From Micromussa lordhowensis (lineage: Eukaryota; Cnidaria; Anthozoa; Scleractinia; Lobophylliidae), in NCBI GenBank assembly GCA_964020085.1, contig OZ026598.1:26117097-26181096 (forward strand): a DNA stretch of 64,000 nucleotides. The letters are read 5' to 3'. Of the stretch, positions 1 through 10,395 are shown piece after piece. The translations under genes were made by a program, and so were the position numbers. The notes beneath the pieces were generated by a model. It had not been told where the DNA came from and ran no database searches. It saw nothing but the letters and a program-made list of their open reading frames with translations. Every line of letters starts with the position of its first letter. Position 1 is the stretch's first letter.

Positions 1-219
1 GCATACTAATTAGGAGATGATGCCATTTGCGCCAGGCTGTTTTTGAAGCCCCTATAGTCGGCCTACTTTTTTGAGCATTTTGCCTTGGTCCCCCGTTGGC
101 AAAATCTCAGGAAATGGCCGATTTAGGTGTCCTTGCCAAATTTGTCATAACTCGGCTATACGGACACTTATGGAGCTGCAGTTTGCAGCAAAATGTTGTC
201 CTATGTTTGCACTTCAAGT
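1..219 (+). repeat. Reference satellite monomer (219 bp)
   Basis: This first complete monomer is used as the reference phase. Hand counting of the consensus gives about 99 G+C in 219. It has six CpG sites, in gcgcc, gtcgg, gccga, ctcgg, tacgg and agccg (the last reads agctg here). Landmarks are a T5 run near 40-44, a T6 run near 67-72, a C-rich tract between two CCTTGG motifs near 83-99, A4 runs near 101 and 111, and the palindrome CAAATTTG near 137-144. A 15-bp dyad, tgcacttcaagtgca, crosses the junction into the next monomer. This copy carries the cccccg and caggaaatgg variants, which match the end of the block at 1,281-2,300, so that block probably also lies just upstream of the window. 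Confidence 0.95.
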
Positions 220-1478
220 GCATACTAATTAGGAGATGATGCCATTTGCGCCAAGCTGTTTTTGAAGCCCCTATAGTCGGCCTACTTTTTTGAGCATTTT
301 GCCTTGGTTCCCCCTTGGAAAAATCTCAGAAAATGGCCGATTTAGGTGTCCTTGCCAAATTTGTCATAACTCGGCCATACCGACACTTATGGAGCTGCAG
401 TTTGCAGCAAAATGTTTTCCTATGTTTGCACTTCAAGTTCATACTAATTAGGAGATGATGCTATTTGCGCCAGGGTGTTTTTGAAGCCCCTATAGTCGGC
501 CTACTTTTTTGAGCATTTTGCCTTGGTCCCCCCTTTGGAAAAATTTCAGAAAATGGCCGATTTACGTGTCCTTGCCAAATTTGTCATAACTCGGCTATAC
601 AGACACTTATGGCGCTGCAGTTTGCAGCAAAATGTTGTCCTATGTTTCCACTTCAAGTGCATACTAATTAGAGATGATGCCATTTGCGCCAGGGTGTTTT
701 TGAAGCCCCTATAGTCGGCCTACTTTTTTGAGCATTTTGTCTTGGTCCCCCCTTGGCAACATCTCAGAAAATGGCCGATTTAGGTGTCCTTGCCAAATTT
801 GTCATAACTCGGCTATACAGACACTTATGGAGCCGCAGTTTCAAGCAACATGTTGTCCTATGTTTGCACTTCAAGTGCATACTAATTAGCAGATGATGCC
901 ATTTGCGCTAGGCTGTTTTAGAAGCCCCTATAGTCGGCCTACTTTTTTGAGCATTTTGCCTTGGTCCACCCTTGGTAAAATCTCACAAAATGGCCGATTT
1001 AGGTGTCCTTCCCAAATTTGTCATAACTCGGCTATACGGACACTTATGGAGCCGCAGTTTGGAGCAAAATGTTGTCCTATGTTTGCACTTCAAGTGCATA
1101 CTAATTAGGAGATGATGCCATTTGCGCCAGGCGTTTTTTGAAGCCCCTATAGTCGGCCTACTTTTTTTAGCATTTTGCCTTTGTCCCCCCTTGTCAAAAT
1201 CTCAGAAAATGGCCGATTTAGGTGTCCTTGCCAAATTTGTCATAACTCGGCTATACGGACACTTATGGAACCGCAGTTTGCAGCAAAATGTTGTCCTATG
1301 TTTGCACTTCACGTGCATACTAATTAGGAGATGATGTTATTTGTGCCAGGCTGTTTTTGAAGCCCCTATAGTCGGCCTACTTTTTTGAGCATTTTGCCTT
1401 GGTCCCACCTTGACAAAATCTCACAAAATGGCCGATTTAGGTGTCCTTGCCAAATTTGTCATAACTCGGCTATACGGA

Positions 1479-1494
1479 CACTTATGCACTTATG
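1479..1494 (+). repeat. 8-bp tandem duplication inside a monomer (227-bp subtype)
   Basis: The motif cacttatg is doubled to cacttatgcacttatg, lengthening the monomer by 8 bp. The same insertion is seen at 3,852, 4,954, 5,400, 6,283, 30,845, 33,875, 35,195, 36,078, 36,524, 37,406, 54,485, 58,114, 62,208 and 63,891. Degenerate forms (cacttattaacttatg or cacttatgaacttatg) occur near 10,454, 15,285 and 58,779. The identical position and sequence argue for a single origin followed by spread, so it is a useful lineage marker. Confidence 0.9.
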
Positions 1495-2029
1495 GAGCCG
1501 CAGTTTGCAGCAAAATGTTGTGCTATGTTTGCACTTCAAGTTCATACTAATTAGGAGATGATGCCATTTGCGCTAGGCTGTTTTTGAAGCCCCTATAGGC
1601 GGCCTACTTTTTTGAGCATTTTGCCTTGGTCCCCCGTTGGAAAAATCTAAGAAAATGGCCGATTTTGGTGTCCTTGCCAAATTTGTCATAACTCGGCTAT
1701 ACAGACACTTATGGAGCTGCAGATTGCAGCAAAATGTTGTCCTATGTTTGCACTTCAAGAGCATACTAATTAAGAGATGATGCCATTTGCGCCAGGCTGT
1801 TTTTGAAGCCCCTATAGTCGGCCTACTTTTTTGAGCATTTTGCCTTGGTCTCCCCTTGGCAAAATCTCAGAAAATGGTCGATTTAGGTGTCCTTGCCAAA
1901 TTTTTCATAACTCGGCTATACGGACACTTATGGAGCCGCAGTTTGCAGCAAAATGTTGTCCTATGTTTTCAGTTCAAGTGCATACTAATTAGGAGATGAT
2001 GCCATTTGCGCCAGGGTGTTTTGAAAGCC

Positions 2030-2160
2030 CCTATAGTCGGCCTTCTTTTTTGACCATTTTGCCTTGGTCCCCCCTTTTGTCATAACTCGGCTATACCGAC
2101 ACTTATGGAGCCGCAGTTTGCAGCAAAAAGTGTTCCTATGTTTGCACTTCAAGAGCATAC
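2030..2160 (+). repeat. Truncated satellite monomer with a 44-bp internal deletion
   Basis: The C6 run is followed directly by ttttgtcataactcgg, so about 44 bp, from ggcaaaatctcag through gccaaat, are missing. The junction lies at about 2,075-2,078 and has a two-base TT microhomology. The same deletion occurs at about 31,439 in the duplicate block, so it predates that duplication. Confidence 0.9.
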
Positions 2161-2300
2161 TAATTAGGAGATGATGCCATTTGCGCCTCGCTGTTTTTGA
2201 AGCCCCTATAGTCGGCCTACTTTTTTGAGCATTTTGCCTTGGTCCCCCGTTGGCAAAATCTCAGGAAATGGCCGATTTAGGTGTCCTTGCCAAATTTGTC

Positions 2301-5300
2301 ATAACTCGGCTATACAGACACTTATGGAGCCGCAGTTTGCAGCAACATGTTGTCCTATGTTTGCACTTCAAGTGCATACTAATTAGGAGATGATGCCATT
2401 TGCGCCATAGTGTTTTTGAATCCCCTATAGTTGGCCTTCTTTTTTGAGCATTTTGCCTTGGTCCCCCCTTGGCAAAATCTCAGAAAATGGCCGATTTAGG
2501 TGTCCTTGCCAAATTTGTCATAACTCGGCTATACGGACACTTATGGAGCCGCAGTTTGCATCAAAATGTGGTCCTATGTTTGCACTTCAAGTGCATACTA
2601 ATTAGGAGATGATGTTATTTGCGCCAGGGTGTTTTTAAAGCCCCTATAGTCGGCCTACTTTTTTAAGAATTTTGCCTTGGTCCCCCCTTGGCAACATCTC
2701 AGGAAATGGCCGATTTAGGTGTCCTTGCCAAATTTGTCATAACTCGGCTATACAGACCCTTATGGAGCCGCAGTTTGCAGCAACATGTTGTCCTATGTTT
2801 GCACTTCAAGTGCATACTAATTAGGAGATGATGCTATTTGCGCCAGGCTGTTTTTGAAGCCCCTATAGTCGGCCTACTTTTTTGAGCATTTTGCCTTGGT
2901 CCCCCCTTGGCAAAATCTCAGAAAATGGCCGATATAGGTGTCCTTGCCAAATTTGTCATAACTCGGCTATACGGACACTTATGGAGCCGCAGTTTGCAGC
3001 AACATGTTGTCCTATGTTTGCACTTCAAGTGCATACTAATTAGCAGATGATGCCATTTGCGCTAGGCTGTTTTAGAAGCCCCTATCGTCGGCCTACTTTT
3101 TTGAGCATTTTGCCTTGGTCCACCCTTGGTAAAATCTCACAAAATGGCCGATTTAGGTGTCCTTGCCAAATTTGTCATAACTCGGCTATACGGACACTTA
3201 TGGAGCCGCAGTTTGGAGCAAAATGTTGTCCTATGTTTGCACTTCAACTGCATACTAATGTGGAGATGATGCCATTTGCGCTTTAGTGTTTTTCAAGCCC
3301 CTATAGTCGGCCTACTTTTTTGACCATTTTGCCTTGGTCCCCCCTTGGCAAAATCTCAGAAAATGGCCCATTTAGGTGTCCTTGCCAAACTTGTCATTAC
3401 TCGGCTATACGGACACTTATGGAGCAGCAGTTTGCAGCAAAATGTTGTCCTATGTTTGCACTTCAAGTGAATACTAATTAGGAGATGATGCCATTTGCGC
3501 CAGGGTGTTGTTGAAGCCCCTATAGTCGGCCTACTTTTTTGAGCATTTTGCCTTGGTCCCCCCTTGGCAAAATCTCAGAAAATGGCCGATTTAGGTGTCC
3601 TTGCCAAATTTGTCATAACTCGGCTATACAGACACTTATGGAGCTGCAGTTTGCAGCAAAATGTTGTCCTATGTTTGCACTTCAAGTGCATACTAATTAA
3701 GAGATGATGCCATTTGCGCCAGGGTGTTTTTGAGGCCCCAATAGTCGGCCTACTTTTTTGAGCATTTTGCCTAGGTCCCCCCTTGGCAAAATCTCAGAAA
3801 ATGGCCGATTTAGGTTTCCTTGCCAAATTTTTCATCACTCGGCTTTACGGACACTTATGCACTTATGGAGCCGAAGTTTGCAGCAAAATGTTGTCCTATG
3901 TTTGCACTTCAAGTGCATACTAATTAGGAGATGATGTCATTTGCGCCAGGGTGTTTTAGAAGCCCCTATAGTCGGAATACTTTTTTGTGCATTTTGCCTT
4001 GGTCCACCCTTGGTAAAATCTCACAAAATGGCCGATTTAGGTGTCCTTGCCAAATTTGTCATAACTCGGCTATACGGACACTTATGGAGCCCCAGTTTGG
4101 AGCAAAATGTTGTCCTATGTTTGCACTTCAAATGCATACTAATTAGGAGATGATGCTATTTGCGCTATAGTGTTTTTGAAGCCCCTATAGTCGGCCTACT
4201 TTTTTGAGCATTTTGCCTTGGTCCCCCCTTGGCAAAATCTCAGAAAATGGCCCATTTAGGTGTCCTTGCCAAATTTGTCATAACTCGGCTATACTTACTC
4301 CTATGGAGCTGCAGTTTGCATCAAAATGTGGTACTATGTTTGCACTTCACGTGCATACTAATTAGGAGATGATGTCATTTGCGCCAGGCTGTTTTTGAAG
4401 CCCCTATAGTCGGCCTACTTTTTTGAGCATTTTGCCTTGGTCCCCCCATGGCAAAATCTCAGAAAATGGACGATTTAGGTGTCCTTGCCTAATTTGTCAT
4501 AACTCGGCTATACGGACACTTATGGAGCCGTAGTTTGAAGCAAAATGTTGTCCTATGTTTGACTTCAAGTGCATTTTAATTAGGAGATGATGCCCTTTGC
4601 GTCAGGCTGTTTTTGAAGCCCCTATAGTCGGCGTACTTTTTTGAGCATTTTGCCTTGGTCCCCCCTTAGCAAAACCTCAGAAAATGGCCGCTTTAGGTGT
4701 CCTTGCCAAATTTGTCATAACTCCGCTATACGGACACTTATGGAGCCGCAGTTTGCAGCAAAATGTTGTCCTATGTTTGCACTTCAAATGCATTTTAATT
4801 AGAAGATGATGCCATTTGCGCCAGGCTGTTTTTGAAGCCCCTATAGTCGGCCTACTTTTTTGAGCATTTTGCCTTGGTCCCACCTTGGCAAAATCTCACA
4901 AAATGGCCGATTTAGGTGTCCTTCCCAAATTTGTCATAACTCGGCTATACGGACACTTATGCACTTATGGAGCTGCAGTTTGCAGCAAAATGTTGTGCTA
5001 TGTTTGCACTTCAAGTCCATACTAATTAGGAGATGATGCCATTTGCGCTAGGCTGTTTTTGAAACCCCTATAGTCGGCCTACTTTTTTGAGCATTTTGCC
5101 TTGGTCCTCCCTTGGCAAAATCTCACAAGATGGCCGATTTAGGTGTCCTTGCCACATTTGTCATAACTCGGCTATACGGACACTTATGGAGCCGCAGTTT
5201 GAAGCAAAATGTTGTCCTATGTTTGCACTTCAAGTGCATTTTAATTAGGAGATGATGCCATTTGCGCCAGGCTGTTTTTGAAGCCCCTATAGTCGGCCTA

Positions 5301-6292
5301 CTTTTTGGAGCATTTTGCCTTGGTCCCCCCTCGGCAAAATCTCAGAAAATGGCCGATTTACGTGTCCTTGCCAAATTTCTCATCACTCGGCTATACGGAC
5401 ACTTATGCACTTATGGAGCCGCAGTTTGCAGCAAAATGTTGTGCTATGTTTGCACTTCAAGTCCATACTAATTAGGAGATGATGCCATTTGCGCTAGGCT
5501 GTTTTTGAAGCCCCTATAGTCGGCCTACTTTTTTGACCATTTTGCCTTGGTCCCCCCTTGGCAAAATCTCAGAAAATGGCCGATTTAGGTGTCCTTGCCA
5601 AATTTGTCATAACTCGGCTATACGGACACTTATGGAGCCGCAGTTTGCAGCAAAATATTGTCCTATGTTTGCACTTCAAGTGCATACTAATTAGGAGATG
5701 ATGCCATTTTCTCCAGGGTGTTTTGGAAGCCCCTATAGTCGGCCTACTTTTTTGAGCATTTTATCTTGGCCCCCCCTTGGCAAAATCTCAGAAAATGGCC
5801 GATTTCGGTGTCCTTGCCTAATTTGTCATAACTCGGCTATACGGACACTCATGGAGCCGTAGTTTGAAGCAAAATGTTGTCCTATGTTTGACCTCAAGTG
5901 CATTTTAATTAGGAGATGATGCCCTTTGCGTCAGGCTGTTTTTGAAGCCCCTATAGTCGGCGTACTTTTTTGAGCATTTTGCCTTTGTCCCCCCTTAGCA
6001 AAACCTCAGAAAATGGACGCTTTAGGTGTCCTTGCCAAATTTGTCATAACTCGGCTATACGGACACTTATGGAGCCGCAGTTTGAAGCAAAATGTTGTCC
6101 TATGTTTGCACTTCAAGTGCATTTTAATTAGAAGATGATGCCATTTGCTCCAGGCTGTTTTTGAAGCCCCTATAGTCGGCCTACTTTTTTGAGCATTTTG
6201 CCTTGGTCCCACCTTGGCAAAATCTCACAAAATGGCCGATTTAGGTGTCCTTCCCAAATTTGTCATAACTCGGCTATACGGACACTTATGCA
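2301..6292 (+). repeat. Satellite block D (first copy)
   Basis: About 18 monomers. The block is co-linear with 32,334-37,450: the offset is 30,023 up to about 4,150 and 31,124 from about 4,670 onward. The extra 1,101 bp in the downstream copy comes from additional dimers. Diagnostic shared variants are gaatcccctatagttggcc, agcagatgatgcc with gctaggctgttttagaag, gtcggaatactttttt, ccctttgcgtcagg and cccttagcaaaacctc. Four monomers carry the 8-bp cacttatg duplication. No gene is present. Confidence 0.88.
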
Positions 6293-8921
6293 CTTATGGA
6301 GCCGCAGTTTGCAGCAAAATGTGTTCCTGTGTTTGCATTTCAAGTGCATACTAATTAGGAGATTATGCCATTTGCGCCAGGCTGTTTCTGAAGCCCCTAT
6401 AGTCGGCCTACGTTTTTGAGCATTTTGCCTTGGTCCCCCCTTGGCAAAATTTCAGAAAATGGCCGATTTAGGTGTCCTTGCACAAATTTGTCATAACTGG
6501 GCTATACCGACACTTATGGAGCCGCAGTTTGCAGCAAAATGTGTTCCTATGTTTGCACTTCAAGTGCATACTAATTAGGAGATGATGCCATTTGCGCCAG
6601 GGTGTTTTTCAAGCCCCTATAGTCAGCCTACTTTTTCCAGCATTTTGCCTTGGTCCCCCCTTGGCAAAATCTCAGAAAATGGCCGATTTAGGTGTCCTTG
6701 CCAAATTTGTCATAACTCGGCTATACGGACACCTATGGATTCGCAGTTTGCAGCAAAATGTTGGCCGATGTTTGCACTTTAAGTGTATACTAATTAAAAG
6801 ATGATGCAATTTAGGCTAGGGAGTTTTTAAAGGCCCTATAGTCGGCTTCCTTTTTTGAGCATTTTGCTTTGGTCCCCCCTTGGCAAAATCTCAGAAAATG
6901 GCCCATTTAGGTGTCCTTGCCAAATTTGTCATAACTCGGCTATACGGACTCTTATGGAGCCGCAGTTTGCATCAAAATGTGGTCCTATGTTTGCACTTCA
7001 AGTGCATACTAATTAGGAGATGATGCTATTTGCGCCAGGTTGTTTTTGAAACCCCTATAGTCGGCCTACTTTTTTGAAAATTTTGCCTTGGTCCCCCGTT
7101 GGCAAAATCTCAGGAAATGCCCGATTTAGGTGTCCTTGCCAAATTTGTCATAACTCGGCTATACAGACACTTATGGAGCCGAAGTTTGCAGCAACATGTT
7201 GTCCTATGTTTGCACTTCAAGTTCATACTAATTAGGAGATGATGCTATTTGCGCCAGGGTGTTTTTGTAGCCCCTATAGTCGGCCTACTTTTTTGAGAAT
7301 TTTGCCTTGGTCCCCCGTTGGCAAAATCTCAGAAAATGGCCCATTTAGGTGTCCTTGCCAAATTTGTCATAACTCGGCTTTCCAGACATTTATGGAGCTG
7401 CAGTTTGCAGCAAAATGTTGTCCTATGTTTGCACTTCAAGTGCATACTAATTAAGAGATGATGCCATTTGTCGCAGGGTGTTTTTGAAGCCCCTATAGTC
7501 GGCCTACTTTTTTGAGCATTTTGCCTTGGTCCCCCCTTGGCAAAATCTCAGAAAATGGCCGATTTAGGTGTCTTTCCCAAATTTGTCATAACTCGGCTAT
7601 ACAGACACTTATGGAGCTGCAGTTTGCAGCAAAATGTTGTCCTATGTTTGCACTTCAAGTGCATACTAATTAAGAGATGATGCCATTTGCGCCAGGCTGT
7701 TTTTGAAGCCCCTATAGTCGGCCTACTTTTTTGAGCATTTTTCCTTGGTCCCCACTTGGCAAAATCTCACAAAATGGCCGATTTAGGTGTCCTTGCCAAA
7801 TTTGTCATAACTCGGCTATACAGAAACTTATGGAGCCGCAGTTTGAAGCAAAATGTTGTCCTATGTTTGCACTTCAAGTGCATACTAATTAGGAGATGAT
7901 GCCATTTGTGCTATAGTGTTTTTGAAGTCCCTATAGTCGGCCTACTTTTTTGAGCATTTTGCCTTGGCCCCCCCTTGGCAAAATCTCAGAAAATGGCCGA
8001 TTTAGGTGTCCTTGCCAAATTTGTCATAACTCGGCTATACAGACACTTATGGAGCTGCAGTTTGCAGTAAAATGTTGTCCTATGTTTGCACTTCAAGTGC
8101 ATACTAATTAAGAGATGATGCCATTTGCGCCAGGGTGTTTTTGAAGCCCCTATAGTCGGCCTACTTTTTTGAGCATTTTGCCTTGGTCCCCCCTTGGCAA
8201 AATCTCAGAAAATGGCCGATCTAGGTGTCCTTGCCAAATTTCTCATCACTCGGCTATACGGACACTTATGGAACCGCAGTTTGCAGCAAAATGTTGTCCT
8301 ATGTTTGCACTTTAAGTGCATACTACTAATGAGATGATGCCATTTGCGCTAGGCTGTTTTTGAAGCCCCTATAGTCGGCCTACTTTTTTGAGCATTTTGC
8401 CTTGGTCCCCCCTTGGCAAAATCTCAGAAAATGGTCGATTTAGGTGTCCTTGCCAAATTTGTCATAACTCGGCTATACGGACACTTATGGAGCCGCAGTT
8501 TGAAGCAAAATGTTGTCCTATGTTTGCACTTCAAGTGCATTTTAATTAGGAGATGATGCCATTTGCGCCAGGCTGTTTTTGAAGCCCCTATAGTCGGCCT
8601 ACTTTTTTGAGCATTTTGCCTTGGTCCCCCTTTGGCAAAATCTTAGAAAATGGCCGATTTAAGTGTCCTTGCCAAATTTGTCATAACTCGGCTATACGGA
8701 CACTTATGGAACCGCAGTTTGCAGCAAAATGTTGTCCTATGTTTGCACTTCAAGTGCATACTACTAATGAGATGATGCCATTTGCGCCAGGCTGTTTTTG
8801 AAGCCCCTATAGTCGGGCTACTTTTTTGAGCATTTTGCCTTGGTCCCCCCTTGGCAAAATCTCAGAAAATGGCCGATTTAGGTGTCCTTGCCAAATTTGT
8901 CATAACCCGGCTATACCGACA
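6293..8921 (+). repeat. 12-monomer unit, copy 1 (2,629 bp)
   Basis: The sequence from about 6,293 is repeated 2,629 bp downstream (12 x 219 plus 1). Shared rare markers include gcacaaatttgtcataactggg, tttttccagcatt with agtcagcc, cctatggattcgcag, atgatgcaatttaggc (6,801 and 9,430), cttccagacatttatgg in the form ggctttccagac, and atttgtcgcaggg. The left edge lies at the end of a monomer carrying the 8-bp duplication. No gene is present. Confidence 0.88.
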
Positions 8922-10395
8922 CTTATGGAGCCGCAGTTTGCAGCAAAATGTGTTCCTATGTTTGCATTTCAAGTGCATACTAATTAGGAGATGATGCCAT
9001 TTGCGCCAGGCTGTTTTTGAAGCCCCTATAGTCGGCCTACGTTTTTGAGCATTTTGCCTTGGTCCCCCCTTGGCAAAATTTCAGAAAATGGCCGATTTAG
9101 GTGTCCTTGCACAAATTTGTCATAACTGGGCTATACCGACACTTATGGAGCCGCAGTTTGCAGCAAAATGTGTTCCTATGTTTGCACTTCAAGTGCATAC
9201 TAATTAGGAGATGATGCCATTTGCGCCAGGGTGTTTTTCAAGCCCCTATAGTCAGCCTACTTTTTCCAGCATTTTGCCTTGGTCCCCCCTTGGCAAAATC
9301 TCAGAAAATGGCCGATTTAGGTGTCCTTGCCAAATTTGTCATAACTCGGCTATACGGACACCTATGGATTCGCAGTTTGCAGCAAAATGTTGTCCGATGT
9401 TTGCACTATAAGTGTATACTAATTAAAAGATGATGCAATTTAGGCTAGGGAGTTTTTAAAGGCCCTATAGTCGGCTTCCTTTTTTGAGCATTTTTCTTTG
9501 GTCCCCCCTTGGCAAAATCTCAGAAAATGGCCCATTTAGGTGTCCTTGCCAAATTTGTCATAACTCGGCTATACGGACTCTTATGGAGCCGCAGTTTGCA
9601 TCAAAATGTGGTCCTATGTTTGCACTTCAAGTGCATACTAATTAGGAGATGATGCTATTTGCGCCAGGTTGTTTTTGAAACCCCTATAGTCGGCCTACTT
9701 TTTTGAGAATTTTGCCTTGGTCCCCCGTTGGCAAAATCTCAGGAAATGGCCGATTTAGGTGTCCTTTCCAAATTTGTCATAACTCGGCTATACCGACACT
9801 TATGGAGCCGAAGTTTGCAGCAACATGTTGTCCTATGTTTGCACTTCAAGTTCATACTAATTAGGAGATGATGCTATTTGCGCCAGGGTGTTTTTGAAGC
9901 CCCTATAGTCGGCCTACTTTTTTGAGAATTTTGCCTTGGTCCCCCGTTGGCAAAATCTCAGAAAATGGCCCATTTAGGTGTCCTTGCCAAATTTGTCATA
10001 ACTCGGCTTTCCAGACATTTATGGAGCTGCAGTTTGCAGCAAAATGTTGTCCTATGTTTGCACTTCAAGTGCATACTAATTAAGAGATGATGCTATTTGT
10101 CGCAGGGTGTTTTTGAAGCCCCTATAGTCGGCCTACTTTTTTGAGCATTTTGCCTTGGTCCCCCCTTGGCAAAATCTCAGAAAATGGCCGATTTAGGTGT
10201 CTTTCCCAAATTTGTCATAACTCGGCTATACAGACACTTATGGAGCTGCAGTTTGCAGCAAAATGTTGTCCTATGTTTGCACTTCAAGTGCATACTAATT
10301 AAGAGATGATGCCATTTGCGCCAGGCTGTTTTTCAAGCCCCTATAGTCGGCCTACTTTTTTGAGCATTTTGCCTTGGTCCCCACTTGGCAAAATC
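8922..10395 (+). repeat. 12-monomer unit, copy 2 (partial, ~6.7 monomers)
   Basis: Matches 6,293-7,766 at offset 2,629, with scattered substitutions such as ggccgatg versus gtccgatg. Identity to the expected continuation is lost at about 10,396, where this copy switches to a gatctaggtg / ctcatcactcgg monomer that instead resembles one near 15,240. The second unit is therefore incomplete or was overwritten by exchange. No gene is present. Confidence 0.85.

Larger units (their letters stand above)
1..2300 (+). repeat. Satellite blocks A, B and C (first copy)
   Basis: About ten and a half monomers. Block A (about 100-810) matches 31,620-32,330 at a constant offset of 31,520. Block B (about 811-1,280) has no counterpart in the downstream copy but resembles monomers near 3,047. 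Block C (about 1,281-2,300) matches 30,647-31,666 at offset 29,366, sharing the rare gatgttatttgtgcc, ataggcggcc and gcgcctcgc variants. Block C contains an 8-bp internal duplication at 1,479-1,494 and a monomer with a 44-bp deletion at about 2,075. There is no gene here. Confidence 0.85.
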
